Assembly (NCBI GenBank): GCA_902796785.1 | Contig: CADBQJ010000057.1 | Span: 1 to 9,203 of the forward strand | Origin: Fibrobacter succinogenes | Lineage (GTDB): Bacteria > Fibrobacterota > Fibrobacteria > Fibrobacterales > CADBQJ01 | Direction of reading: 5' to 3' | Length of the DNA: 9,203 nucleotides | Shown here: piece by piece, positions 1 through 6,032 of the stretch | How the letters are laid out: each line of letters begins with the position of its first letter | Numbering within the stretch: the stretch's first letter is position 1 | Program-made: the position numbers and the translations under genes | Notes under the pieces: model-generated | Database searches by the model: none | What the model saw: only the letters and a program-made list of their open reading frames with translations | Told to the model about the DNA's origin: nothing

Positions 1-587
1 AGCCCGCTCGCCCCCGCGACCGCCTCGCGGAGCGAGTCCAGCGCGGTCCAGGGCGCCTCCGCTCCCGCGCGCAGCAGCGGACGGGCGCGGTAGAGCGCCA
101 GGCGCAGATGGCCCGGGAGGGCCCAGGCGGTTCCGGAGTCGAGGCGCGCGGAGGCCTCCAGGAGCGAGTCGGCCTCGCGTTCGCGGCCGAGCACCTCCAG
201 GGCGCGCACTTCGTCGTCGATCGTCAGGCGGCGCACGTCGGGGTCGGAGGCGTTCGCGTAGCTCAGCAGCTCGAGCGCGCGCTCGGCCCGGCGGACGTCG
301 CCGTCGCGGAGGTCGCGCGCCGTCAGGTGGCCGCGCAGCAGCGCGCAGTCGCGCCCCTCCAGCAGCCAGCGCTCCCACTGCGGCGCCAGGAACCACTCGC
401 GGTGGAACAGGTCGGACTCCATCGTCTGCCAGCGGATCCAGCCGCCCGAGGAGACGTCGGCGGTGTCGAGGGAGAAGGGCTGCACGGGCTGCGCGAACTC
501 GGCCGCGTCGTGGCCCAGGCACCCCAGGCCGGCGAACGCCGCGCGGCACGCGAACGCGGCCAGGAGCGCGATGCGGCGCGGGCCCAC
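1..587 (-). CDS. Unrecognised exported protein, 3' end missing (N-terminal 195 residues)
   Basis: I do not recognise a family. The reading frame is open from a GTG at 587-585 to the left edge, giving 195 residues with no stop. The GTG start is chosen because a GGAGG (594-598 on the plus strand as cctcc) lies 6 nt upstream, and because it begins a typical signal peptide: MGPRR followed by a hydrophobic stretch up to about residue 22. Cys14 and Cys23 do not sit in a canonical lipobox, so signal peptidase I cleavage near AFA is as likely as lipidation. Residues 49-75 are rich in tryptophan (W50, W53, W65, W71, W74). Residues 95-190 look like consecutive amphipathic helices with many Leu, Ala, Arg and Asp, as in TPR-like solenoids, but I cannot confirm a TPR. 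The gene begins 1 nt after the ptsI stop codon, so translation is probably coupled. Function is unknown. Confidence 0.7.
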   Translation of the reverse strand, partial: MGPRRIALLAAFACRAAFAGLGCLGHDAAEFAQPVQPFSLDTADVSSGGWIRWQTMESDLFHREWFLAPQWERWLLEGRDCALLRGHLTARDLRDGDVRRAERALELLSYANASDPDVRRLTIDDEVRALEVLGREREADSLLEASARLDSGTAWALPGHLRLALYRARPLLRAGAEAPWTALDSLREAVAGASG

Positions 588-588
588 G

Positions 589-2424
589 CTACGCCTCCGG
601 TTCGGGCGCGGACTCGCCGCGGAGCGCGGCGGCGTCCCGGAACTTGCGGAGCTTGGCCTGGTACGACGTGCCGCCCAGCGCCTCGATCCGCTTCGCGAAC
701 CGGCGGTAGAGCAGCTCGTCGATCTCGCGCGCCGAGCGGAGCGCCAGGCATTCCGTGACCGTCTCCCGCGCCTCGGCGTAGGAGATGGTGCGGAGGAAGC
801 TCTTGTTCTCGGCGATGCGCGAGGGGCTCATGGAGAGCTCGTCCACGCCGAGCCCCACCAGCAGCACGATGGAGAGGACGTCGGAGGCCATTTCGCCGCA
901 GACGGAGACGACGATCCCCGCCTCGTGGGCGGCGTTGCAGGTCATCCGGATCATCCGCAGCACGGCGGGATGGTGCGGCTGGAACAGCTCCTTCACCTTT
1001 TCGTTGGAGCGGTCCACGGCCAGCGTGAACTGGATGAGGTCGTTGGTCCCGATGGAGACGAAGTCGACCTCCCTGGCGAGATCCTCCATCTGGAGGACCG
1101 CCGAGGGCACCTCGACCATCGCGCCCACCTCGACGGAATCCGCGACGCGGACCCCCTCGTCCTCCAGCGACAGGCGCACCTCGTCCAGCATCTTCTTCGC
1201 GCCGCGCAGCTCGTCGAGCGAGGCCACCATGGGGAACATGATCTTCAGCCGCCCGTAGACGCCCGCGCGGAGCAGGGCGCGCAGCTGCTCCTTGAACATC
1301 GCGGGGTTGTCGAGGCAGACGCGGATCGACCGCCACCCCATCACGGGGTTGGGCTCGTCGGAGAGGGAGAGGTTCTTGAGGAGCTTGTCGCCGCCGGTGT
1401 CGACCGTGCGGATGGTGACCGGGCGCGGGTAGGCGCTCTCCAGCGCCTCGCGGTAGGCCTGGAACTGCTCCTCCTCGGTGGGGGCGCCGGCGCGGAAGAA
1501 GAGGAACTCGGAGCGGAGCAGCCCCACCCCCTCGGCGCCCTGTTCCAGCGCGCGGGAGGTCTCCTCGGGCAGCTCGACGTTGGCCAGCATGGGGATGTAC
1601 TTGCCGTCGAGCGTGACCGGGCGCTCGGCCCCGGACTGCTTCGCGAGGTCGCGCTGGCGCTCGCGGTGGCGGCGGCCCCGCTCGGCGTAGAGCGCCTGCT
1701 CCTCCTCGGTCGGGTCGACGATCGCCACGCCCTCGAACCCGTCGAGGATCATCAGGTCGCCGTCCTTCGCGTCGAGCGAGATGCGGTTGAGCGCGGCCAC
1801 GGCGGGAATCTGCAGCGAGCGCGCGAGGATGGCCACGTGGCTGGTGGCGCCGCCGGTGTCGGTGGCGATCCCCAGGATCTTGCCGGTGTCGGCGCCGGCG
1901 AGCAGCGAGGGGGTCAGGGTGTGCGCCACGACGATGCAGGGCTCGTCGAGCACGGGGGCGTCGAGCGCGCCGGCCTCCTCGTTCAGGTGGCCCATCAGGC
2001 GGTCGGCGATGTCGTCGATGTCGCGGGCCTTGTCGCCGCCGACGTGGCGCTCGAAGAAGAGCGAGAGCTCGTGCGTCACCTCGTAGACGGCCCGTTCGGC
2101 GGTGATCAGCTTCGTGCGGACGAGGTTCGGCACCTCCTCCGTGATCTTGGGGTCCTGCAGGATCTGGACGTGGGTCTTGAAGATGCGGGCGTCGCGGCTG
2201 CCGACGTTGCGCGAGATCTGCGAACCGAGCATCTCCAGCTCGCGGAGCGAGCGGGCGTGGGCCTTCTCGAAGAGCGCCAGCTCGTAGGGGACGCGGTCCT
2301 CGGTGATCGTCCGCTCCGTCGCGGACCAGGACTTGCGGTGGACGAAGCGAACCCGGCCGACGGCGTAGCCCATCGACACCGGCAGGCCCCTGAGCAAGTT
2401 GTCTTGCCTGGCGCCCTCGGCCAT
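589..2424 (-). CDS. ptsI: Phosphoenolpyruvate-protein phosphotransferase (PTS Enzyme I)
   Basis: Cytoplasmic Enzyme I takes phosphate from PEP and passes it to His15 of HPr. The 611-residue protein has the full family layout. An N-terminal HPr-binding and phosphohistidine region carries the active-site motif GGATSHVAILARS with His196. The C-terminal PEP-binding barrel carries GLLRSEF (Arg304), RTVDTGGDK (339-347), NPVMGWRSIR (359-368), VEVP with Glu438, the signature SIGTNDLIQFTLAVDRSN (457-474) with Asp462, and catalytic Cys509 in VCGEMASD. All key residues expected from the E. coli enzyme are present. It is longer than the E. coli protein (575), mainly through a charged C-terminal tail of about 30 residues. 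It has no N-terminal GAF domain, so it is PtsI rather than PtsP. The ATG follows the ptsH stop by 1 nt, with a GAGG 9 nt upstream, indicating coupling to HPr synthesis. Confidence 0.97.
   Translation of the reverse strand: MAEGARQDNLLRGLPVSMGYAVGRVRFVHRKSWSATERTITEDRVPYELALFEKAHARSLRELEMLGSQISRNVGSRDARIFKTHVQILQDPKITEEVPNLVRTKLITAERAVYEVTHELSLFFERHVGGDKARDIDDIADRLMGHLNEEAGALDAPVLDEPCIVVAHTLTPSLLAGADTGKILGIATDTGGATSHVAILARSLQIPAVAALNRISLDAKDGDLMILDGFEGVAIVDPTEEEQALYAERGRRHRERQRDLAKQSGAERPVTLDGKYIPMLANVELPEETSRALEQGAEGVGLLRSEFLFFRAGAPTEEEQFQAYREALESAYPRPVTIRTVDTGGDKLLKNLSLSDEPNPVMGWRSIRVCLDNPAMFKEQLRALLRAGVYGRLKIMFPMVASLDELRGAKKMLDEVRLSLEDEGVRVADSVEVGAMVEVPSAVLQMEDLAREVDFVSIGTNDLIQFTLAVDRSNEKVKELFQPHHPAVLRMIRMTCNAAHEAGIVVSVCGEMASDVLSIVLLVGLGVDELSMSPSRIAENKSFLRTISYAEARETVTECLALRSAREIDELLYRRFAKRIEALGGTSYQAKLRKFRDAAALRGESAPEPEA
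594..598 (-). promoter_or_regulatory. Ribosome binding site that fixes the GTG start of the exported protein
   Basis: GGAGG on the minus strand lies inside the last codons of ptsI, 6 nt before the GTG at 587-585. It supports a start that an ATG-only gene search would miss; the first in-frame ATG is residue 56, well past the signal peptide. Confidence 0.6.
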
Positions 2425-2425
2425 G

Positions 2426-2695
2426 TCAGCCGTCCTCGTAGAACCGGTTCGCGAAGAGCTTCTCCAGCTCCTCGGCGACGCGTTCCTCGTCCGGGCCGTT
2501 GATGACGAACTTGATTTCGGACCCCGGCTCGGCGGCCAGCATCATCACGTTGAGGATGCTCTTGGCGTTGGCGCGCGAGTCGCCGTAGCAGATCTGCACG
2601 TCGGACTGCGCGTGGGTGGTGATCTCCACGATCATCCCCGCGGGGCGGGCGTGGATGCCGAGCTTGTTCGTGACCTGAAGGACCCGAGTGATCAT
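2426..2695 (-). CDS. ptsH: Phosphocarrier protein HPr
   Basis: Small cytoplasmic phosphocarrier of the PTS relay, 89 residues, the normal family length. The EI-dependent phosphorylation site is His15 in KLGIHARPAG. The regulatory site is Ser46 in AKSILNVMML, which matches the KSIMGVM pattern that HprK phosphorylates in Gram-positive and many other bacteria. Both sites are intact, so the protein should be able to carry His~P and Ser-P. The ATG at 2695-2693 starts 8 nt after the stop of the upstream MCE gene, with AGGGG 5 nt before it. It lies 1 nt ahead of ptsI and two genes downstream of hprK, so donor, carrier and modifying kinase are made from one locus. A fructose- or nitrogen-type HPr (NPr) is a possible alternative name, but the HprK-type Ser46 context favours HPr. 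Confidence 0.96.
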   Translation of the reverse strand: MITRVLQVTNKLGIHARPAGMIVEITTHAQSDVQICYGDSRANAKSILNVMMLAAEPGSEIKFVINGPDEERVAEELEKLFANRFYEDG

Positions 2696-2703
2696 GGCCG
2701 CCC

Positions 2704-3612
2704 CTAGAAGAAGTCTATGTTGAGGTCCAGGCCGTCCCGCAGCACGGAGCGCAGGAGGGAGTCGGCGGAGTTCATGGTCCGCGTCAGGTCCTTGTAGAAG
2801 GCGTCGTCGTTGAGGAGGACGCCGACGGTGTTGTCCTTGGACTCGAGCCTGGCCAGCATGGTCTCGAGACGGCCGGCGAGCTCGTCGGCCCGGGCCATCA
2901 GCGCCTGCGCGTCGACGGCGAGCGCGCCCGCGTCGGCCAGCAGCTTCTCGGCGGGCGCGGAGTTCCGGTCGACCAGCGCGTCGAGCTTCGCCGAGGCGGA
3001 GTGGAGGTTCTTCAGCGATCCCCTGAGCAGGGGCTCGGATTCGTCGATCATCCCGTCCAGCCGGTTCTCCAGCCGCTCCGCCTGCGAGACGATGCGGCGG
3101 AAGCCGTCGCGGAAGGATTCGCTGCCGACCGTGGAGTCCACCACGGCGCGGACTTCGGAGAGCAGCACGCGCGTGGAGTCGAAGATCTCGCCCGCGGCGC
3201 CCATCACCTCGGAGATGCCCGCGTCGAAGGAGCCGTCGACGACGGCGCCGGGCTTCAGGATCTCGGGCGAGTCGCCCAGCCGGATGCCGATCTGCCGTTC
3301 GCCCAGGATGCCCACGTTCTGCACGCGCACCTCGGAGTTCGCCGGGATCCTGACCGAGTCGAGGACCTCGAGCTCGACCCGCACGCGGCGGTCGGCCAGG
3401 CCCACGCGGCCGATCTTGCCCACCTTGACGCCGTTCACGCGCACCGGGTCGCCCGAGCCGAGCGACGAGACCTGGTCGAACATCGCGTAGTAGGTCGCGG
3501 TCTTCTGGCGGGGATCCCTTTCGTTGAGGAAGAGCATCCCGCCGATCAGGATGATCAGCGCGGCCCAGAGAACGCCTCCGACGACGATGTAGCGCGTTTT
3601 GTTGCTGTCCAT
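2704..3612 (-). CDS. MCE (MlaD-type) family lipid-transport protein, copy B
   Basis: MCE proteins are inner-membrane-anchored periplasmic proteins that form hexameric rings and move phospholipids or other lipids between membranes. This 302-residue protein has a short cytoplasmic N-terminus, one membrane segment at about residues 8-29, and an MCE domain at about 38-128, with FDQVSSLGSGDPVRVNGVKVGKIGRV followed by IPANSEVRVQNVGILGERQIGI (each given here as family-diagnostic stretches). Residues 135-260 are a long helical, probably coiled-coil region. The C-terminus contains the pattern VGVLLNDDAFYKDL and ends LDLNIDFF, like the tail of many long MCE proteins. Its start is preceded by a weak ribosome site and a 40-nt gap that may carry its own promoter. 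It is a tandem, divergent relative of the gene just upstream. No MlaE or MlaF gene is seen beside it, so its partner transporter must be elsewhere. Cargo is unknown. Confidence 0.9.
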   Translation of the reverse strand: MDSNKTRYIVVGGVLWAALIILIGGMLFLNERDPRQKTATYYAMFDQVSSLGSGDPVRVNGVKVGKIGRVGLADRRVRVELEVLDSVRIPANSEVRVQNVGILGERQIGIRLGDSPEILKPGAVVDGSFDAGISEVMGAAGEIFDSTRVLLSEVRAVVDSTVGSESFRDGFRRIVSQAERLENRLDGMIDESEPLLRGSLKNLHSASAKLDALVDRNSAPAEKLLADAGALAVDAQALMARADELAGRLETMLARLESKDNTVGVLLNDDAFYKDLTRTMNSADSLLRSVLRDGLDLNIDFF

Positions 3613-3649
3613 GCTTCTACCGATTCACGTCCAGTCCCGGAAATTTAAC

Positions 3650-3679
3650 ATTTTAAGTCTCTCCCCCGAGCTCTTTCAG
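3650..3679 (-). promoter_or_regulatory. Candidate sigma-70-type promoter for MCE gene B, ptsH and ptsI
   Basis: On the minus strand CTGAAA (3679-3674) and TAAAAT (3655-3650) are separated by 18 nt. They match the -35 consensus at 4 of 6 and the -10 consensus at 5 of 6 positions. The -10 element overlaps the TAA stop codon of MCE gene A, and transcription would begin near 3644, giving a leader of about 30 nt. The AT-rich patch stands out from the surrounding GC-rich sequence. No experiment is available, so this is an inference from sequence. Confidence 0.4.
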
Positions 3680-4543
3680 CAGCGTCTCCGCGTCCGCGGA
3701 AACATTCTTCAGAAGCTCCTTGAATTCGGGGTTTTCGACCAAACTGACCAAAGAGGAGCCCTCCGCGCGCTCCAGGCGCCCGCTCAGGGCGGCGATCCGC
3801 GCCTCGAGGGCGCCCAGCTTCCCCCGCAGGGCCTCCGCGGCTTCGCCCGTTTTCGCCGCGTTTTCCGCCAGCGACGCGCGGGCGGGGGCGGTCTCCTCCG
3901 CGACCTTGTCCAGCTTCTCCGCCAGCGTCCGGAACCGCTCCAGCGTCTCCGAGGCCTCGGCCTTGCCCTCGGCGGCGAGCCCGCCCAGCCGGGAGAACTG
4001 CCCCGCCAGGCGCCGGAGCAGCGCCGCGTAGCGGGCCCGCTCCTTCGGGCCCAGGGTCTCCCGGGCGATGTCCGCCAGACGGCCCGCCAGGGTGTCGGCC
4101 TCGAGCACCGCCAGCCGGGCGGTCGTCACCAGGCGCGTGGCCCCGGGGTCGTAGCCGCCCATGACCAGCGACCCGGGCGCCAGCATCGACTCCGACTTCC
4201 CGGGCATGACGTCGACCACGCGGCTGCCCACCAGCCCCTCGTTGATCACGCGGATCCGCGAGTCCTCGGGGATGGCGATGGACTTCAGCACGCCGATCCG
4301 GGCCCGCACCAGCCCCGTGGCCGGGTCGAGCGACAGGGCGCGCACCTCGCCGGCGCGCAGGCCGCAGTACTGCACCGGGTCGCCCACGCCGAGCGTGCCG
4401 ACCTCCTCGAAGAGGACGTCGTAGAGCGAGCGCTCCAGGCGCGGGCTGTTGGGGTTGAGGAGGTACCAGAGGAGGAACGCGCCCAGCGCGCACGCCAGCG
4501 AGACGACGTAGAAGGCCAGGTTGCTCCGCGTGATTCGCGCCAT
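3653..4543 (-). CDS. MCE (MlaD-type) family lipid-transport protein, copy A
   Basis: A 296-residue inner-membrane-anchored periplasmic protein of the MCE family, which builds rings that carry lipids across the envelope. A membrane segment spans about residues 9-29. The MCE domain covers about 38-130 and includes EEVGTLGVGDPVQYCGLRAG and IPEDSRIRVINEGLVGSRVV. Cys60 sits in the VQYCG segment, where many relatives have a small or polar residue. Residues 140-260 are strongly helical and rich in Ala, Leu, Arg and Glu, consistent with a coiled-coil barrel or needle. The C-terminus (SLVENPEFKELLKNV) resembles the matching part of copy B but stops about ten residues later without its hydrophobic tail. 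The ATG follows the hprK stop by 3 nt, and the ribosome site is weak, suggesting translational coupling. It shares domain order with copy B but little sequence, so the two could form mixed or separate rings. The partner ATPase and permease are not in this window. Confidence 0.88.
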   Translation of the reverse strand: MARITRSNLAFYVVSLACALGAFLLWYLLNPNSPRLERSLYDVLFEEVGTLGVGDPVQYCGLRAGEVRALSLDPATGLVRARIGVLKSIAIPEDSRIRVINEGLVGSRVVDVMPGKSESMLAPGSLVMGGYDPGATRLVTTARLAVLEADTLAGRLADIARETLGPKERARYAALLRRLAGQFSRLGGLAAEGKAEASETLERFRTLAEKLDKVAEETAPARASLAENAAKTGEAAEALRGKLGALEARIAALSGRLERAEGSSLVSLVENPEFKELLKNVSADAETLLKELGGET

Positions 4544-4546
4544 CGT

Positions 4547-5584
4547 CTACTCGTACATCTCGTCGGTGAAGCGGAAGGCGTTCTTCAGCTCGGACTCGAT
4601 CGAGCGCCCCTTGTTCTTCATGGCGTCGATGATCTTGTTGTTGAAGTCCTCCGCCAGGTTCACGCCGCTCATCTTCATCAGGGCGTTCATCGCGATCACC
4701 TCGGAGATGACGGTGATGTTCTTGCCCGGCGAGACGGGGATGACCACGCGCGGGACGTTCACGCCCATCACGTCCACGTACTGCGTGTCGAGGCCGGTGC
4801 GGTCGTACTCCACGTCGGGCGACCAGAGCTGCAGCTCCACCACGATCTCCACCTTCTTCACCCGGCGCACGGCGTGGATGCCGAAGAGCCGCGGGATGTC
4901 GATGACGCCGATGCCGCGGATCTCCATGTGGTGCTCGGCGATGTGGTTGCACGCGCCGATGATGGAGTCGCCGATGCGGCGGATGCGCACGGAGTCGTCG
5001 GCCACCAGGCGGTGGCCCCGCTCCACCAGGTCGAGCACGCATTCGCTCTTGCCGATGTTGGAGCTGCCCACGTAGAGCATCCCCACGCCGTAGACGTCGA
5101 CCAGCGAGGCGTGGACGTCGCAGTAGGGGGCGAACCACTCCATGAGGATGCGCTGGGTGATCGCGACGAAGGTCTGCGTGCCCAGCGAGGTCCGCATGAG
5201 CGGGATGCCGTACTTCTCGCACATCGCCAGCAGCTCGTCGTGCGGCGGCAGGTTGTGGGTGAGCACCCAGAGCGGGGTGGGGAACCGGGCGAGGCTGGCG
5301 AAGAGGCTTTCGCGGCGCTCCTTGCCCACGGACTCGAGGTAGGCCCACTCCGTGGAGCCCAGCACCTGGATGCGGCGGTTGGAGTAGACGTCGACGAAGC
5401 CGGTCAGGGCGAGCCCCGGCCGGTGCGTCATCGACTCGGTGATCTTGCTCTCGAGCGTCCCCTCGCCGGTGAGCATCTCGAGGCGCATTTCCTTGCGGAA
5501 GCGGTTGTAGAAGTCGCGTACCGGAAGGAAATGCTTCCTGTTGACGTCCCAGTCGAGGGCTGTGTTGAACGGAGCGGAGGGCAC
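4547..5584 (-). CDS. hprK: HPr kinase/phosphorylase
   Basis: Bifunctional cytoplasmic enzyme that phosphorylates HPr on Ser46 with ATP or pyrophosphate and removes the phosphate by phosphorolysis. The 345-residue protein has the N-terminal domain (about 19-145) and the C-terminal kinase domain. The Walker A loop is GSSNIGKSE (173-181), preceded by the conserved LVDVYGVG segment and His158. It is followed by HRLVADD with Asp196/Asp197, the family signature MEIRGIGVIDI (220-230), and the C-terminal IPVSPGKN loop (282-289). Asn176 in the P-loop replaces the Gly usual in the family, but the GxxxxGKS pattern is intact. The only available start is a GTG at 5584-5582, 3 nt after the hpf stop. It gives about 19 residues more than the B. 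subtilis protein, and no ATG, GTG or TTG occurs before Met33. Its substrate HPr is encoded three genes downstream. Confidence 0.95.
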   Translation of the reverse strand: MPSAPFNTALDWDVNRKHFLPVRDFYNRFRKEMRLEMLTGEGTLESKITESMTHRPGLALTGFVDVYSNRRIQVLGSTEWAYLESVGKERRESLFASLARFPTPLWVLTHNLPPHDELLAMCEKYGIPLMRTSLGTQTFVAITQRILMEWFAPYCDVHASLVDVYGVGMLYVGSSNIGKSECVLDLVERGHRLVADDSVRIRRIGDSIIGACNHIAEHHMEIRGIGVIDIPRLFGIHAVRRVKKVEIVVELQLWSPDVEYDRTGLDTQYVDVMGVNVPRVVIPVSPGKNITVISEVIAMNALMKMSGVNLAEDFNNKIIDAMKNKGRSIESELKNAFRFTDEMYE

Positions 5585-5587
5585 GGG

Positions 5588-5911
5588 CTACTCGGCGACC
5601 GCGTCGGCCAGCGGCACGGCGCGGAACTCCTTCTGCTTGACGTTTTCCTTGGCGAGCACCCGCTGGAGCTTGGCCAGGGCCGAGTCGATGGCGGAGTGCA
5701 TGTTCTCTTCCTGCGCGGTCACGGAGACCGTCTTTTCGGGGATGTTGGCCGACATTTCGACGACGCAGACGCGTTCCTTCTCCTCGTCGAGGACCATGTT
5801 GACGTCGGTGATGCCGTGGTGGAACTTTTCCAGTTTTTCGATCTTCTCGCGCATGTTCTGAGTCAAATTGGCCGAGCCGCGGAAATGGCGCGTAGTCACC
5901 TGGATGTTCAT
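5588..5911 (-). CDS. hpf: Short ribosome hibernation-promoting factor (HPF/RaiA family)
   Basis: Binds the small ribosomal subunit in the decoding region when growth slows and helps store ribosomes in an inactive form. The 107 residues fit the short form without the C-terminal dimerisation domain. Visible features are the start MNIQVTTRHF, the helix NLTQNMREKIEKLEKF, a middle strand pair (VNMVLDEEKERVCVVEMSAN) and the conserved helix NMHSAIDSALAKLQRVLAK. The gene follows rpoN after 121 nt and has the best expression signals in the window: a sigma-70-type promoter, an upstream A tract, a leader hairpin and an AAGGAG ribosome site 7 nt before the ATG. The rpoN-hpf-hprK order is a known conserved neighbourhood. 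The short form depends on a separate dimerising factor (such as RMF) or acts alone; none is seen here. Confidence 0.93.
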   Translation of the reverse strand: MNIQVTTRHFRGSANLTQNMREKIEKLEKFHHGITDVNMVLDEEKERVCVVEMSANIPEKTVSVTAQEENMHSAIDSALAKLQRVLAKENVKQKEFRAVPLADAVAE

Positions 5912-5918
5912 ATGAGTT

Positions 5919-5924
5919 CTCCTT
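5919..5924 (-). promoter_or_regulatory. Strong ribosome binding site of hpf
   Basis: AAGGAG on the minus strand, 7 nt upstream of the hpf ATG at 5911-5909. It is the closest match to the Shine-Dalgarno consensus among the genes here and lies 6 nt after the leader hairpin. Confidence 0.7.
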
Positions 5925-5930
5925 GAAGAA

Positions 5931-5962
5931 TGGACGAACGGCGTCCGTCTGGACGACGTCCA
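5931..5962 (-). promoter_or_regulatory. 5' leader hairpin of the hpf transcript
   Basis: On the minus strand UGGACG (5962-5957) can pair with CGUCCA (5936-5931), and inside it CGUCC (5955-5951) with GGACG (5946-5942) around a four-base AGAC loop. The internal loop is 1 nt on one side and 5 nt on the other. With transcription predicted to begin near 5964 or 5965, the hairpin would occupy the very 5' end of the mRNA. At the DNA level the same repeats (GGACG and CGTCC copies) could instead be an operator at the start site. Pairing is read directly; function is inferred. Confidence 0.5.
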
Positions 5963-5970
5963 TCTCTATC

Positions 5971-6008
5971 AGTATACACGCTTTCGGGGGCGAACGACAA
6001 GATTTTTT
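5971..6008 (-). promoter_or_regulatory. Sigma-70-type promoter of hpf with upstream A tract
   Basis: On the minus strand the -35 element is TTGTCG (6000-5995, 4 of 6 matches) and the -10 element is TATACT (5976-5971, 5 of 6), with an 18-nt spacer. A run of six A (6008-6003) sits just upstream of the -35 element, like the proximal part of an UP element. This AT-rich stretch is the clearest break from high GC in the window. It would let hpf and hprK be transcribed apart from rpoN. Confidence 0.6.
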
Positions 6009-6032
6009 CGCGATTTCGGGCCATTTTACGCC

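Noticed and set aside
463..2502. Plus-strand open frame of 679 codons opposite ptsI
   Set aside because: Antisense shadow of a well-conserved Enzyme I; composition is low-complexity and no motif is visible.
5526..5539. Small inverted repeat (AGGAA and TTCCT, four-base loop) near the start of hprK
   Set aside because: Five base pairs within coding sequence are expected by chance in a window of this size.
3599..5926. Plus-strand open frame of 775 codons opposite MCE genes, hprK and hpf
   Set aside because: It runs antisense to four genes with clear conserved motifs, is dominated by Arg, His, Asp, Leu and Gly as expected from GC-rich antisense frames, and has no recognisable domain.
6001..6020. 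Run of six T on the plus strand between rpoN and hpf, considered as a terminator
   Set aside because: No stable GC-rich stem precedes the T run on the plus strand, and on the minus strand it reads as A, so neither strand has an intrinsic terminator. It fits better as an UP-element-like A tract.
6009..6023. TGGCCC followed by a GC on the minus strand, resembling a sigma-54 -24/-12 site just after rpoN
   Set aside because: The GG-to-GC distance is one nucleotide short and the -12 element lacks TTGC, so it does not meet the strict spacing of sigma-54 promoters.
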